Below, in pieces: positions 1 through 7,120 of a stretch of 30,662 nt of DNA. The position numbers and the translations under genes are program-made. The stretch lies in the NCBI GenBank assembly GCA_964396595.1, contig CAYNFR010000036.1:1-30662 (forward strand). Direction: 5' to 3'. Positions within the stretch are counted from its first letter, which is position 1. The number at the start of each line of letters is the position of its first letter. The notes under the pieces were generated by a model, which saw only the letters and a list, made by a program, of their open reading frames with translations, ran no database searches and had not been told where the DNA came from. The stretch is from CAYNFR01 sp964396595 (GTDB lineage Bacteria > Bacteroidota > Bacteroidia > Chitinophagales > Saprospiraceae).

Positions 1-2
1 TC

Positions 3-278
3 TTACATCCGGTCCTTTCTGCTTTCTGTACCTTCCTCGATCTGCATTAAGATCTGTGTCGCTGTGTACCGCTTAAAGACTCGAAGCATATCTGACAAAT
101 TCGCCTCTAGCGCACTTATTATAGCGTAGATATGACTACTCATGATCACATAAGCATTGATCTGTAAGCCTTTGGATCTTCATCAATAGTCCAAACTATC
201 CATCACTAGATCACGATAACATTGACGAGTGAATATATCTACCCAATCTATGACCTGAATAGTAATAAAGTACAGACC
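3..278 (-). pseudogene. Decayed Y1/HUH transposase (REP-associated tyrosine transposase type), partial
   Basis: Read on the minus strand in one frame, this stretch gives recognisable blocks of the Y1_Tnp family: YFIT-IQVIDWVDIFTR, then YRDLVMDSLDY, then GLQINAYVIMSSHIYAII, then NLSDMLRVFKRYTATQIL and ESRKDRM. Two adjacent TGA codons (plus positions 180-185) fall where the family normally reads through, and a TAA at 3-5 ends it early. The family's HUH metal-binding motif (His-hydrophobic-His) is here His-Ile-Tyr (codons at 126-134), so the second histidine is lost. The gene is therefore a dead remnant; its C-terminal part, with the catalytic tyrosine, is missing or lies outside the window. Its 5' edge abuts a repeated sequence that starts at 277. 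Family assignment rests on remembered motif order, not on a search. Confidence 0.75.
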
Positions 279-388
279 ATCCTATCGTGTGATCTGATAT
301 CCCGTTGGCATTTTCTTCTCTGTCTTAAGTGTTGCAATATACGCAAAACAGATTATGCCTTACACTTCGACGCAGGCATAGCTTACGC
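277..388. repeat. 112-bp direct repeat, copy 1
   Basis: This block is almost identical to 1385-1496: I find one mismatch in 112 bp (A at 355, T at 1463) with a constant offset of 1108. It begins at the 5' edge of the transposase remnant. Its right end (370-388) can fold on the minus strand as a stem GCGTAAGC / GCCTGCGT with loop TAT, with two G-T wobbles and one mismatch. This resembles the perfect hairpin at 1258-1276. I read it as a transposase-linked intergenic repeat (REP/BIME-like). Confidence 0.85.
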
Positions 389-421
389 CGAAAAGTGGGG
401 GAGAATTGATACTAACTATCA

Positions 422-736
422 CTATGAAACATTATCCTCGTAGTCGTAGGGGCTAATGCCTTGAACTAACGATTTATGTTTTCTTTTGGCTTCTAAAATA
501 TCATAAGCGTTTTGCAATCGCAACCAATATCCCTCTGACAATCCAAAGAATTTTGATAATCGTAAATCTGTATCTGCAGTTATACTACGTGTTCCTTTAA
601 CAATCGCATGAATACGATTAGATGGAACTCCTATTTTGTCCGCCAGTTTATTTTGTGACATACCTATCTCTTGTAGAAACTCTTCTTTTAAAATTATTCC
701 TGGATGAGGATTCTTAATTAGATTTTCCATATACAA
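422..736 (-). CDS. higA: HigA-type XRE antitoxin
   Basis: A 104-residue protein of the HigA/VapI class of XRE helix-turn-helix antitoxins. The N-terminus has the family signature HPG-ILKEEFLQEIGMSQNKLA (residues about 11-32), followed by the HTH recognition part VPSNRIHAIVKGTRSITADT and the conserved LSKFFGLSEGYWLRLQNAYD segment. Length is normal for the family. It lies directly downstream of higB on the same strand with a 5-bp gap, the toxin-first order typical of higBA. It should neutralise HigB by binding it and repress the operon through the palindrome at 1061-1088. ATG codons at 736 and 730 are both possible starts. The last residues run close to the flanking repeat and transposase debris. 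Confidence 0.93.
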   Translation of the reverse strand: MYMENLIKNPHPGIILKEEFLQEIGMSQNKLADKIGVPSNRIHAIVKGTRSITADTDLRLSKFFGLSEGYWLRLQNAYDILEAKRKHKSLVQGISPYDYEDNVS

Positions 737-741
737 TATTT

Positions 742-1023
742 TTAGTGATAATCTATAATGTGTACATTATATGCTTGACCGGAGTCCCAGATAAAACAAA
801 TACGCCAGCGTTGATTAATGCGTATACTCATTTGGTCATCTCGATCTCCTTTTAAGGCTTCCAAACGATTACCCGGCGGATGCTTTAAGTCTTCCAAATT
901 AAGAGCAGCATCGAGCTGGCGTAACTTACGTAATGCTCTTGCTTGGATATCAGAGGGAAATTTCATTGAGAAAAAACCATTCCAAATCTTTTCAGTTTCT
1001 CTACAAGAGAAAGAGGATAGCAT
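742..1023 (-). CDS. higB: HigB-type toxin (RelE/ParE-like mRNA interferase)
   Basis: A 93-residue protein of the HigB family, RelE-fold toxins that cleave mRNA on the ribosome. Family signatures are the start MLSSFSCRETEKIW, the mid-protein LRQLDAALNLEDLKHPPGNR, and the C-terminal LKGDRDDQMSIRINQRWRI block ending in IIDYH. Full length suggests an intact gene. It is first in a two-gene operon with the HigA antitoxin. A -7-like promoter box (1051-1058) and a 28-bp palindrome (1061-1088) lie just upstream, matching autoregulated toxin-antitoxin control. The cassette sits between two copies of a 112-bp repeat, suggesting acquisition or rearrangement. Confidence 0.93.
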   Translation of the reverse strand: MLSSFSCRETEKIWNGFFSMKFPSDIQARALRKLRQLDAALNLEDLKHPPGNRLEALKGDRDDQMSIRINQRWRICFIWDSGQAYNVHIIDYH

Positions 1024-1050
1024 AATCGTTATCTGAATCTAATATCGCCA

Positions 1051-1058
1051 CAAATATA
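1051..1058 (-). promoter_or_regulatory. higBA promoter -7 box
   Basis: On the minus strand this reads TATATTTG, an exact match to the Bacteroidota -7 consensus TAnnTTTG. It lies 28 bp upstream of the higB ATG, giving a short leader of about 20 nt. No good -33 TTTG is visible; that region is occupied by the palindrome at 1061-1088, so repressor bound there would block the promoter. Confidence 0.6.
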
Positions 1059-1060
1059 CA

Positions 1061-1088
1061 ACATTACGTGATACGTATCATGTAATGT
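1061..1088. promoter_or_regulatory. Probable HigA operator palindrome
   Basis: A 28-bp inverted repeat, ACATTACGTGATAC / GTATCATGTAATGT, with a single mismatched pair (G against A in the arms). It is centred about 50 bp upstream of higB and covers the -33 region of the promoter. Position and symmetry fit autoregulation by HigA, alone or with HigB. HigA binding is inferred. Confidence 0.7.
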
Positions 1089-1257
1089 TTAAAAATTTCA
1101 ATAGACCCTTCAATCTAATGCCAATATTACAGTCTCATAAACCGGTAATATGTACCCATCTTTCTACCGTTTTATGTTACTACTAAGTTATCAAATACTG
1201 ACGTATTAATGCATCGACCCTGTATAACCCCTGCTCATTTGCAGATCTTCTCGTATG

Positions 1258-1276
1258 GCGTAGGCTGCGCCTGCGT
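1258..1276. repeat. REP-like hairpin (inverted relative of the 112-bp repeat end)
   Basis: GCGTAGGC-TGC-GCCTGCGT folds as an 8-bp stem with a 3-nt loop, using two G-T wobbles. About 36 bp around it (1256-1293) resembles the reverse complement of the end of the 112-bp repeat (GGCGTA, GCCTGCGT and CATAA shared). It is therefore a diverged, inverted member of the same family. Small GTAG-containing hairpins near a Y1 transposase are typical of REP elements. Confidence 0.6.
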
Positions 1277-1384
1277 GGGTGTGACCATAAAACGCTGTAT
1301 TGTGTGAATGGCTATCATTAAAGCTCTATCATGTCAATATTTATTAAGGCGCTTAATCCACTGTAATTTCGTTGACAATACAAC

Positions 1385-1496
1385 CCATCCTATCGTGTGA
1401 TCTGATATCCCGTTGGCATTTTCTTCTCTGTCTTAAGTGTTGCAATATACGCAAAACAGATTTTGCCTTACACTTCGACGCAGGCATAGCTTACGC
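1385..1496. repeat. 112-bp direct repeat, copy 2
   Basis: One mismatch relative to 277-388, in the same orientation. The two copies bracket the higBA cassette. No transposase sequence follows this copy, so the repeat moved or was duplicated independently of the remnant at 3-278. Confidence 0.85.
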
Positions 1497-1594
1497 TTAA
1501 CAAGGATAAATTCCCTGCCCATAAAGGACAAGGAATGTGTCTTATATAATCTTGATGCTGTGCTTAGAAATGTAAAAACCAGCTTAGCGTATTC

Positions 1595-2035
1595 TTAATA
1601 TTTACTTTTAGCTTTTTCTAATCGACTAATTAGTTCAGAAGATAGTTCATTTTTTTGACGCATTATCTTCGATATTATTTTATCCAAGTCAATGGCATCA
1701 CTCACAGGGTTTTCAAGTTCGTTTAACACTAATTCTTTTTTCTTAAGATTTTGATTTTGCAATATCTTAATAAAAGCATTTGGGCTTTTGTTCAGTGCTT
1801 CAAACAAGATCTCATTACTAAACTCAGCAAACTCTACATTTCGAAAACAAATAGTATCAATAGTACAAAATATTTCATCTATAAAATCAGGTTTATAATC
1901 CTCCTGCTCTGCTGCTTGGGTCAATATAGAAAAATCGCATTTTTTACATTCTACATTGACACTTACAATGTTCACCTTACTTGAACAACTATATAAATGT
2001 ATCAAGAATATGAATCTTAAAATATTAATACTCAT
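1595..2035 (-). CDS. Small putative lipoprotein, candidate immunity protein for the RHS tip
   Basis: A 146-residue protein of no family I recognise. It starts with a short hydrophobic signal, MSINILRFIFLIHLYSC, and a lipobox-like LYSC with Cys17 as the probable lipidated residue. The mature part is acidic and helical-looking, with a charged, possibly coiled C-terminus (EKAKSKY). Its start overlaps the end of the upstream RHS tip gene by 11 bp on the same strand, so the two are probably translationally coupled. In RHS and other polymorphic toxins the gene directly after the toxin tip usually encodes the immunity protein. A lipoprotein facing the periplasm would fit a toxin acting on peptidoglycan. 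The immunity role is inferred from position and localisation. Confidence 0.6.
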   Translation of the reverse strand: MSINILRFIFLIHLYSCSSKVNIVSVNVECKKCDFSILTQAAEQEDYKPDFIDEIFCTIDTICFRNVEFAEFSNEILFEALNKSPNAFIKILQNQNLKKKELVLNELENPVSDAIDLDKIISKIMRQKNELSSELISRLEKAKSKY

Positions 2036-2960
2036 GCCATAAAACTTGTAATATTTCAGAATACTCCGCTCTTCTATTGCTTGCTTTTGTTTTTAGATTT
2101 CTAATTCCTTGTGCTTTATTCCCTCTGCTAATATTAATTGTACCAGTTGAAGTACCTGTATTGCTATTCGTTCCACTAAAATCAAAATTATCGAAAAAAT
2201 TATTTGAGTCATTAGGACATAATGTAATGCAACCTCTCGAGCCTCGACTATTATAATTTCCTTTATCGCTTTGACCAGAATGTACATTAACATTAGTCAT
2301 TGTCACATCATTTCCCTCAGGATCTGTTCCTGGAGAGTTCCGATTACCATTCGAATCAACTAAATTTAATCCTTTCTTCGTACTGCCTTTATGTCCTGAG
2401 TCATTGTTATATTCATGCTCCCCTGCATTAACAGTATTTGCGGTAGTAGAATTGTCAGAATTTGAAACTGAATTAGGATAACTACTTCCAGAATAAGGCC
2501 CATTCAATTCTCCAGTCTCATCATCAAAAACATATATATCAACTGTATATGTGGTTCCAGCTGTACCGTTATCATTAGGGCGAACTGCTTGATCAAAAAC
2601 ATGCACCCTCATTGTATCTAACCCAAATGGGTCAGTATAGATAAGAGGATTATTCATTACATAGTTATATGGTGTCAAATTATAATATTTCTCCGCCAGT
2701 GGATCCACCCCCGTAAACCTGCCTATAGCTGAATCATAAAACCACCTTACTACTCGCGCCTCTATCTGGCGATATCGGGGCGATAGTGCAGTTTCTCTTC
2801 GGCCACGAGACATCTCTATGTCTCGCACATCCTCGTTCACATAGTCATACCATCCCAGCGTGGCGGCTGCCACATGCTCTTTGCCGTTGTATCGATAACT
2901 ATAATCCACCTTTTCATCATTTGCCCAACTGCCCGTCATCTCCAGTCCGCTAGAACTCAT
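2025..2960 (-). CDS. RHS-core tip protein with L,D-transpeptidase-like C-terminal domain
   Basis: A 311-residue C-terminal RHS fragment. Residues 1-40 carry the RHS-core lead-in (GLEMTGSWAN, YRYNGKE, LGWYDY). Residues 75-115 carry the core end, YDSAIGRFTGVDPLAEKYY then TPYNYVMNNPLIYTDPFG. Residues 41-71 are an Arg-rich insert absent from normal RHS cores. After the PFG motif comes a variable tip with GEHEYNNDSGHKG, TMTNVNVHSG and SRGSRGCITLCPND. His227 and Cys244 in HSG-x(n)-SRGC resemble the catalytic motif of YkuD and Tlde1-type L,D-transpeptidase/carboxypeptidase domains. No long RHS repeat region or signal peptide precedes it, and a stop lies 10 codons upstream of the ATG. It is therefore an orphan tip cassette or a truncated remnant. 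The following lipoprotein gene overlaps it and may be its immunity gene. Confidence 0.75.
   Translation of the reverse strand: MSSSGLEMTGSWANDEKVDYSYRYNGKEHVAAATLGWYDYVNEDVRDIEMSRGRRETALSPRYRQIEARVVRWFYDSAIGRFTGVDPLAEKYYNLTPYNYVMNNPLIYTDPFGLDTMRVHVFDQAVRPNDNGTAGTTYTVDIYVFDDETGELNGPYSGSSYPNSVSNSDNSTTANTVNAGEHEYNNDSGHKGSTKKGLNLVDSNGNRNSPGTDPEGNDVTMTNVNVHSGQSDKGNYNSRGSRGCITLCPNDSNNFFDNFDFSGTNSNTGTSTGTINISRGNKAQGIRNLKTKASNRRAEYSEILQVLWHEY
2748..2840 (-). repeat. In-frame palindromic insert inside the RHS core
   Basis: About 93 bp (31 codons, residues 41-71) replaces the usual Gly-Ala of the conserved GWYDYGARxYD core. It keeps the frame open and encodes an Arg-rich peptide (MSRGRRETALSPRYRQIEA). 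It contains a perfect hairpin at 2806-2825 (CGAGACAT, loop CTCT, ATGTCTCG) and a smaller TATCG-CCC-CGATA hairpin. The structure resembles protein-coding palindromic elements such as those known from Rickettsia. I see no second copy in this window. Confidence 0.5.
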
Positions 2961-3077
2961 GCCCTTATCAGGTTTTGATTGAGAATTTTATGTCCATGCA
3001 TGGAAAATAATACATTTAAAACAAAGATACTTCTTAGTCCGGTTATTAAGAATTACAAATTCTTAATGTATGGCATC

Positions 3078-3484
3078 GCAGTTATAAACTGCGACGAGCA
3101 GGGTTCATTGCGGCCATTTTTTGAATTTGATGTTAAATGGGTAATAATATTTGGACTTACGTCCGATACAGGCATACTCTATTTCCAAATGTTGCCTATG
3201 GCAAATGGTGAATATTTATTCTAGACTGTCTTAAAAAATGTGCAATCTATGGCACACCGGACAATACTATGTTTGTCGTCGGAGCATCGCAGTCTGAATA
3301 TCTTAAAAGAGTGCGTGATGCGGTGTCTGATCATTTTTTATTAGTACCGGGCATTGGGGCACAAGGTGGGGATCTCCCATCGACTATTGATTATGGATTA
3401 AATGATCATTATGGCTTGTTGATCAATTCGTCCAGAGGAATCATCTATGCGGATAGAGGACAGACTTTTGATCTTCGTGCATGA
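3078..3484 (+). pseudogene. pyrF: Orotidine 5'-phosphate decarboxylase remnant (C-terminal part)
   Basis: The reading frame to 3221 gives SLRPFFEFDVKWVIIFGLTSD and GEYLF, matching the PLEF-KW-LTS region of the type 2 OMP decarboxylase family. A TAG then interrupts at 3222-3224. A one-base loss in the A-run at 3233-3238 shifts the frame to YGTPDNTMFVVGASQSEYL, DHFLLVPGIGAQGG and GLLINSSRGIIYA, which are the strongly conserved C-terminal motifs of the same enzyme. The last residues (QTFDLRA) stop early at TGA 3482-3484, and the N-terminal half is missing. The enzyme would make UMP in pyrimidine synthesis; this copy cannot, so a working pyrF is presumably elsewhere. Confidence 0.85.
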
Positions 3485-3545
3485 GCAACAGGATAATAGG
3501 AAATGGACCTTTTTTGAGCGAAATTGATCGTAACTGACTGGTTAC
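3483..3545. repeat. 63-bp intergenic repeat, copy A
   Basis: About 84% identical (10 mismatches in 63 bp, no gaps) to 7221-7283. Shared blocks include CAGGATAATAGG and TGAGCGAAATTGATCG. It ends in a small hairpin, GTAAC-TGACTG-GTTAC. It begins exactly at the broken end of the pyrF remnant, so it may have been inserted there. Confidence 0.75.
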
Positions 3546-3798
3546 TATTTTTTAAAAGGCTTTTACGATATCCCTGTCTGGGTGAATCTTGTCATGGATC
3601 TCGAAAATGAACCAAGTATCTCTAAAAATCATAATTTTCAGCTACGGGACGGGGAGGAGCTGTATGGAGATCAGAAAAATGCATCCAAGGTCAAATATCA
3701 AAGCTATTTTTACGTAATACACAATAGATGTATAGGTCGCGATTTGCCTTTTTACAGTACAAATCAGAAAATTAACATCAGATCAAAATCTTTTTGTC
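3546..3798 (+). other. Intergenic stretch with a short unrecognised open frame
   Basis: An open frame from about 3534 to 3806 reads FYDIPVWVNLVMDLENEP and onward. It has only a GTG start at 3582, matches no family I know and overlaps the namZ start. It may be remnant coding DNA, as its neighbour is. A loose -7-like box, TCTTTTTG (3789-3796), lies just before the namZ ATG. Confidence 0.3.
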
Positions 3799-5007
3799 AT
3801 GCGTAGGAATCTTATATTGGCTTTAGCCTTAAATATTAGCTTGTTTCAGTTCTGTTGCTTGGCGAAGACCAGTACGCCTGTGTTGAACAATAAGCTCGAT
3901 ACACAGGTTATGCCTGGTGCTCATGCGATGGATGAATATCTCCCCAAGCTTCAGGGAAAAAGAGTCGGAGTAGTCGTCAATCACACCAGTATAGTCGGTG
4001 AGCGACACTTGGTAGATACTTTACTAGCTAGGGGCATTAATATTACCGTAATCTTCGCACCTGAGCACGGATTTAAGGGCACAGCCGACGCCGGAGAGAT
4101 AATTGAGAATAGTAGATATAGATCTGTCATCCCGATTAAGTCATTGTACGGTCAAGCTAAGAAACCTGCCGCAGAGGATATGAAAATGCTGGATATTATC
4201 CTGTTTGACATTCAAGATGTAGGTGTAAGGTTCTTTACTTATCTATCCACGATGCACTATGTGATGGAAGCTGCCGCTGAGAATGGTAAGAAAGTGCTCG
4301 TACTCGATCGGCCTAATCCCAATATTCATCGCATCGACGGCCCGGTTATGGAGGATGCTAATAAATCCTTCGTGGGACTACATACAGTTCCCATATTGTA
4401 CGGCATGACTATCGGTGAGTATGCCTTTATGATTAATCAAGAAGGATGGCTTTTAAAAGGTGTACAGGCTGATCTTGAAATCATAAAATGTCGTCATTAC
4501 AATAGAGAGACGCGGTACTCGCTGCCGATACCCCCATCCCCCAATCTTCCCAATCAACGAAGCATATTACTCTACCCATCGATTTGTCTGTTCGAAGGTA
4601 CATATGTCTCAGAGGGGCGGGGAACAACAAAACAATTTCAAGTGTACGGACATCCAGATATGGATAAATCTAACTTTAGCTTTACACCGGTTTCTATGGA
4701 CGGTGCCAAGTCTCCCGCGCATATGAATAAGCTCTGTGGCGGTGTAGATCTGAGTCAAATAAATATTGACAGCCTATATCAAGACCCACTTATCAGTCTT
4801 AGTTATGTCCTACATGCGCATCAAGTATTGAGTTCTAAGGGCAAGGAGTTTTTCTTGAGTAACAATTTTTTTGAAAAACTAGCCGGTACTGATGCATTGC
4901 GCAAGCAGATCAAGGATGGACTTAGTGAGGAGGAAATAAGAGCTAGCTGGCTAAATGGTTTAGAAAAATTTAAAAGTATTCGTAGCAAATATTTACTGTA
5001 TAACTAG
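3799..5007 (+). CDS. namZ: NamZ-type exo-beta-N-acetylmuramidase (DUF1343 family)
   Basis: A 402-residue secreted protein of the NamZ/YbbC (DUF1343, GH171) family, which removes MurNAc from the non-reducing ends of peptidoglycan fragments during wall recycling. A hydrophobic N-terminus (residues 1-22, MRRNLILALALNISLF) looks like a signal peptide. Conserved family blocks are GKRVGVVVNHTS (53-64), FAPEHGFKG (86-94), LFDIQDVGVRFFTY (135-148), DRPNP (170-174) and EGTYVSEGRGTT (266-277). Length is normal and all main motifs are present, so it should be active. Upstream lies decayed DNA; downstream it converges with the HHH protein gene with a 33-bp gap. The start at 3799 keeps the signal peptide intact. 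Confidence 0.93.
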   Translation: MRRNLILALALNISLFQFCCLAKTSTPVLNNKLDTQVMPGAHAMDEYLPKLQGKRVGVVVNHTSIVGERHLVDTLLARGINITVIFAPEHGFKGTADAGEIIENSRYRSVIPIKSLYGQAKKPAAEDMKMLDIILFDIQDVGVRFFTYLSTMHYVMEAAAENGKKVLVLDRPNPNIHRIDGPVMEDANKSFVGLHTVPILYGMTIGEYAFMINQEGWLLKGVQADLEIIKCRHYNRETRYSLPIPPSPNLPNQRSILLYPSICLFEGTYVSEGRGTTKQFQVYGHPDMDKSNFSFTPVSMDGAKSPAHMNKLCGGVDLSQINIDSLYQDPLISLSYVLHAHQVLSSKGKEFFLSNNFFEKLAGTDALRKQIKDGLSEEEIRASWLNGLEKFKSIRSKYLLYN

Positions 5008-5040
5008 ACATAAACAAATGCGTAAGTGGCAAATTAATCA

Positions 5041-7086
5041 CTAGAAATTGGCGATGATCTGTGCTTTGAAAATGCTTTGTCTATTGCCTTCGATTTTATT
5101 AGCGCCACTACCGATATTTTCAAGATTGGGGAATATGCTTTGTGCATATTTGATTTCAGCTTTAAGAAATTTATTGAACCGATATTTACACACGGCATAA
5201 TATCTAAATCCTCTTCCACTGAATGCCGGAATTTGAAATTCGTATGTAAGGTCACTCTCAAATGCATATATAGCTGCATTAAATGAATCTGTCTCAAAGT
5301 AGCTTATTCTAGCTGTAATGGAAAGTGGTTTGCGAGGAGGACGCCACAAAAAGTCTTGAAAAACTAATAAGCCCTTGTCATTAATACCATCTTTAACATA
5401 TCTCGAAAACTCAATTCTACTACGTGTCGTAAGTGTAGGTGAAACGATCAATTCGCCGTGCATTCTCAGTCGCTCTAATGAGCGTGGTGTGAGACGATTG
5501 ATCGGAGAGGGGAGACTGCTATTCTCTTCACGGACACGGTATCTATATTGAACATAAAATGAATGACTTTTTCGTATTCGATAGTCTAGTCGCGCTAGAA
5601 ATTCGTTTCCTTTGCTAGGTGCATCTACTCGGAATCGCGGCCATTCATGTTGCCAGTGATCTATAAAAGTATTAAGCGTCAAGCGACTATTTAATTTGGC
5701 CGATAGGCCAATATAAATCCCACTTTCATTACGTGCGCCAAAAGAGTCGCTGAACCCATTAGCATTGATGGATTGGTAAGATTTGCTGTAGTTACGGTAA
5801 ACAGCTGAGAGGTCAATATTGCGATCAAGGGGGACTATCAAGCCGCTGACACCTGCCAACGCATCATTGGCACTGCGTGCCAATTCACCAAAAGCGGTAA
5901 ATCGATTTGTAAACCAGCGTAGATCCATACTAGACTGTATCACCGAACTTCCGTGAAACTCCGGTTGACGATACAGCTCCGATGCTTGAATTCGTGGAAC
6001 ACTAAAAAATGTAGAAAGCTGATTGAATCCTAGCTGCACTCGTCTAGATGGATTAAACTGTACACTGCCACCTAGTGTATGCTGATTAAGGCTATTGCGA
6101 TTGTTGATTTCTGCATTTGTGCGATGCAATCCGGAAGTCTGCAAGGTTCTGAAACCTATCATTTCATCATCCACGATCACGCTACTGGCATCTCTGGCTA
6201 GACTTGAACCGAATAACATGATTTGGGTCTTGCGTGTAGGTTCTATCTTAATCGATGCGCCTCGATAAAAATTATTCTCATCAACGGAAGTATATGGCCT
6301 GATGACAGATGCGCCTTGCATCACCTGATTGACGGCACTTGATTTACTGATACGAAGAGATTGATTGACAAGAAGGCCTTGTCCAAGATTGACTCTATAA
6401 TCACCAATCACCACTTGACGTATGGCTTTAGTGATATTAGTTTTTGAAACAAAAGCTGATGTGAAGTCAAACAAGCCATTTTTTAGATCTTGCCATGATT
6501 CCCCGGCATCTTTTTCTAGTGTGAGACCGGCAGACCATCCTGTCGCACTCTGTTTGCGTATTCTGAGGTATTGATAATCTCGTGTACCTTGATAAATGCC
6601 ACCTTCTTGATATCCATGTGCCTGCTCAATTGGTACTCGAGTCTTGTAAAATATCTGATGATTATCGATGCTCAGTGGGAGTGTATGGTTATTATTTGCC
6701 TGATCTTTAGAGCCAATTTCGAATATCCATGAAAGTGCCCGGGCCTTATCTATACTTAAATCAGGAATAACTTGTAGTTCGTATGGACTGATCAGTGGGC
6801 CATATTCATCCAAATAAGAAATGATCGACATAGCCTCCTGAGGAGTAATGAAAAATAGTTGTAATAAAGTCTCATATCGCACCTTATTAAAGTCAGGTCG
6901 ACTACGCGCAAATGTCAGGATATCTTCTTGAAGCGTATTGAGATCTAATTCCTCTCCCAGTTCATTAAAATCAATATAATCCTCAATGAATTTCTCTAAC
7001 CAATCATTCAAGCTATTGGCCTGCTGTCCATGAACGTGGAGGGCAGCTACAATTGAACAATAAATGATGATCAGTTTTCTGAGCAT
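5041..7086 (-). CDS. Helix-hairpin-helix protein with probable outer-membrane beta-barrel
   Basis: With the ATG at 7086 the product is 681 residues and starts MLRKLIIIYCSIVAALHVHGQQ, a good signal peptide. An upstream in-frame ATG at 7116 would add ten residues before it, so 7086 is preferred. The mature N-terminus is acidic (EKFIEDYIDFNELGEELDLN). It is followed by two helix-hairpin-helix-like segments around residues 70-125, with FFITPQEAMSIISYLDEYGPL and SPYELQVIPDLSIDKARAL. From about residue 150 the sequence alternates short amphipathic strands rich in aromatic and Arg residues (RQVVIGDYRVNLGQGLLVN, RLDYRIRKSHSFYVQYRYR) to the end, as in outer-membrane barrels. This layout is known from Bacteroidota, where the function is unsettled. 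It reads away from a small repeat element upstream. Confidence 0.75.
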   Translation of the reverse strand: MLRKLIIIYCSIVAALHVHGQQANSLNDWLEKFIEDYIDFNELGEELDLNTLQEDILTFARSRPDFNKVRYETLLQLFFITPQEAMSIISYLDEYGPLISPYELQVIPDLSIDKARALSWIFEIGSKDQANNNHTLPLSIDNHQIFYKTRVPIEQAHGYQEGGIYQGTRDYQYLRIRKQSATGWSAGLTLEKDAGESWQDLKNGLFDFTSAFVSKTNITKAIRQVVIGDYRVNLGQGLLVNQSLRISKSSAVNQVMQGASVIRPYTSVDENNFYRGASIKIEPTRKTQIMLFGSSLARDASSVIVDDEMIGFRTLQTSGLHRTNAEINNRNSLNQHTLGGSVQFNPSRRVQLGFNQLSTFFSVPRIQASELYRQPEFHGSSVIQSSMDLRWFTNRFTAFGELARSANDALAGVSGLIVPLDRNIDLSAVYRNYSKSYQSINANGFSDSFGARNESGIYIGLSAKLNSRLTLNTFIDHWQHEWPRFRVDAPSKGNEFLARLDYRIRKSHSFYVQYRYRVREENSSLPSPINRLTPRSLERLRMHGELIVSPTLTTRSRIEFSRYVKDGINDKGLLVFQDFLWRPPRKPLSITARISYFETDSFNAAIYAFESDLTYEFQIPAFSGRGFRYYAVCKYRFNKFLKAEIKYAQSIFPNLENIGSGANKIEGNRQSIFKAQIIANF

Positions 7087-7120
7087 TTCGATGTCTGAAT
7101 AAGAACACAATATCATATAT

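Larger units (their letters stand above)
1089..1594. other. Gene-free accessory stretch holding repeats
   Basis: No convincing gene is present on either strand. The stretch holds a REP-like hairpin (1258-1276) and the second copy of the 112-bp repeat (1385-1496). The rest, including 1497-1594 downstream of the lipoprotein gene, shows no recognisable terminator or RNA gene. Confidence 0.6.

Noticed and set aside
222..443. 73-codon open frame on the plus strand
   Set aside because: It overlaps the transposase remnant and the 112-bp repeat on the other strand, has no recognisable product, and is explained by those features.
277..1496. The repeats as a CRISPR array
   Set aside because: Only two long copies over 1 kb apart plus one inverted relative; no regular spacers and no cas genes.
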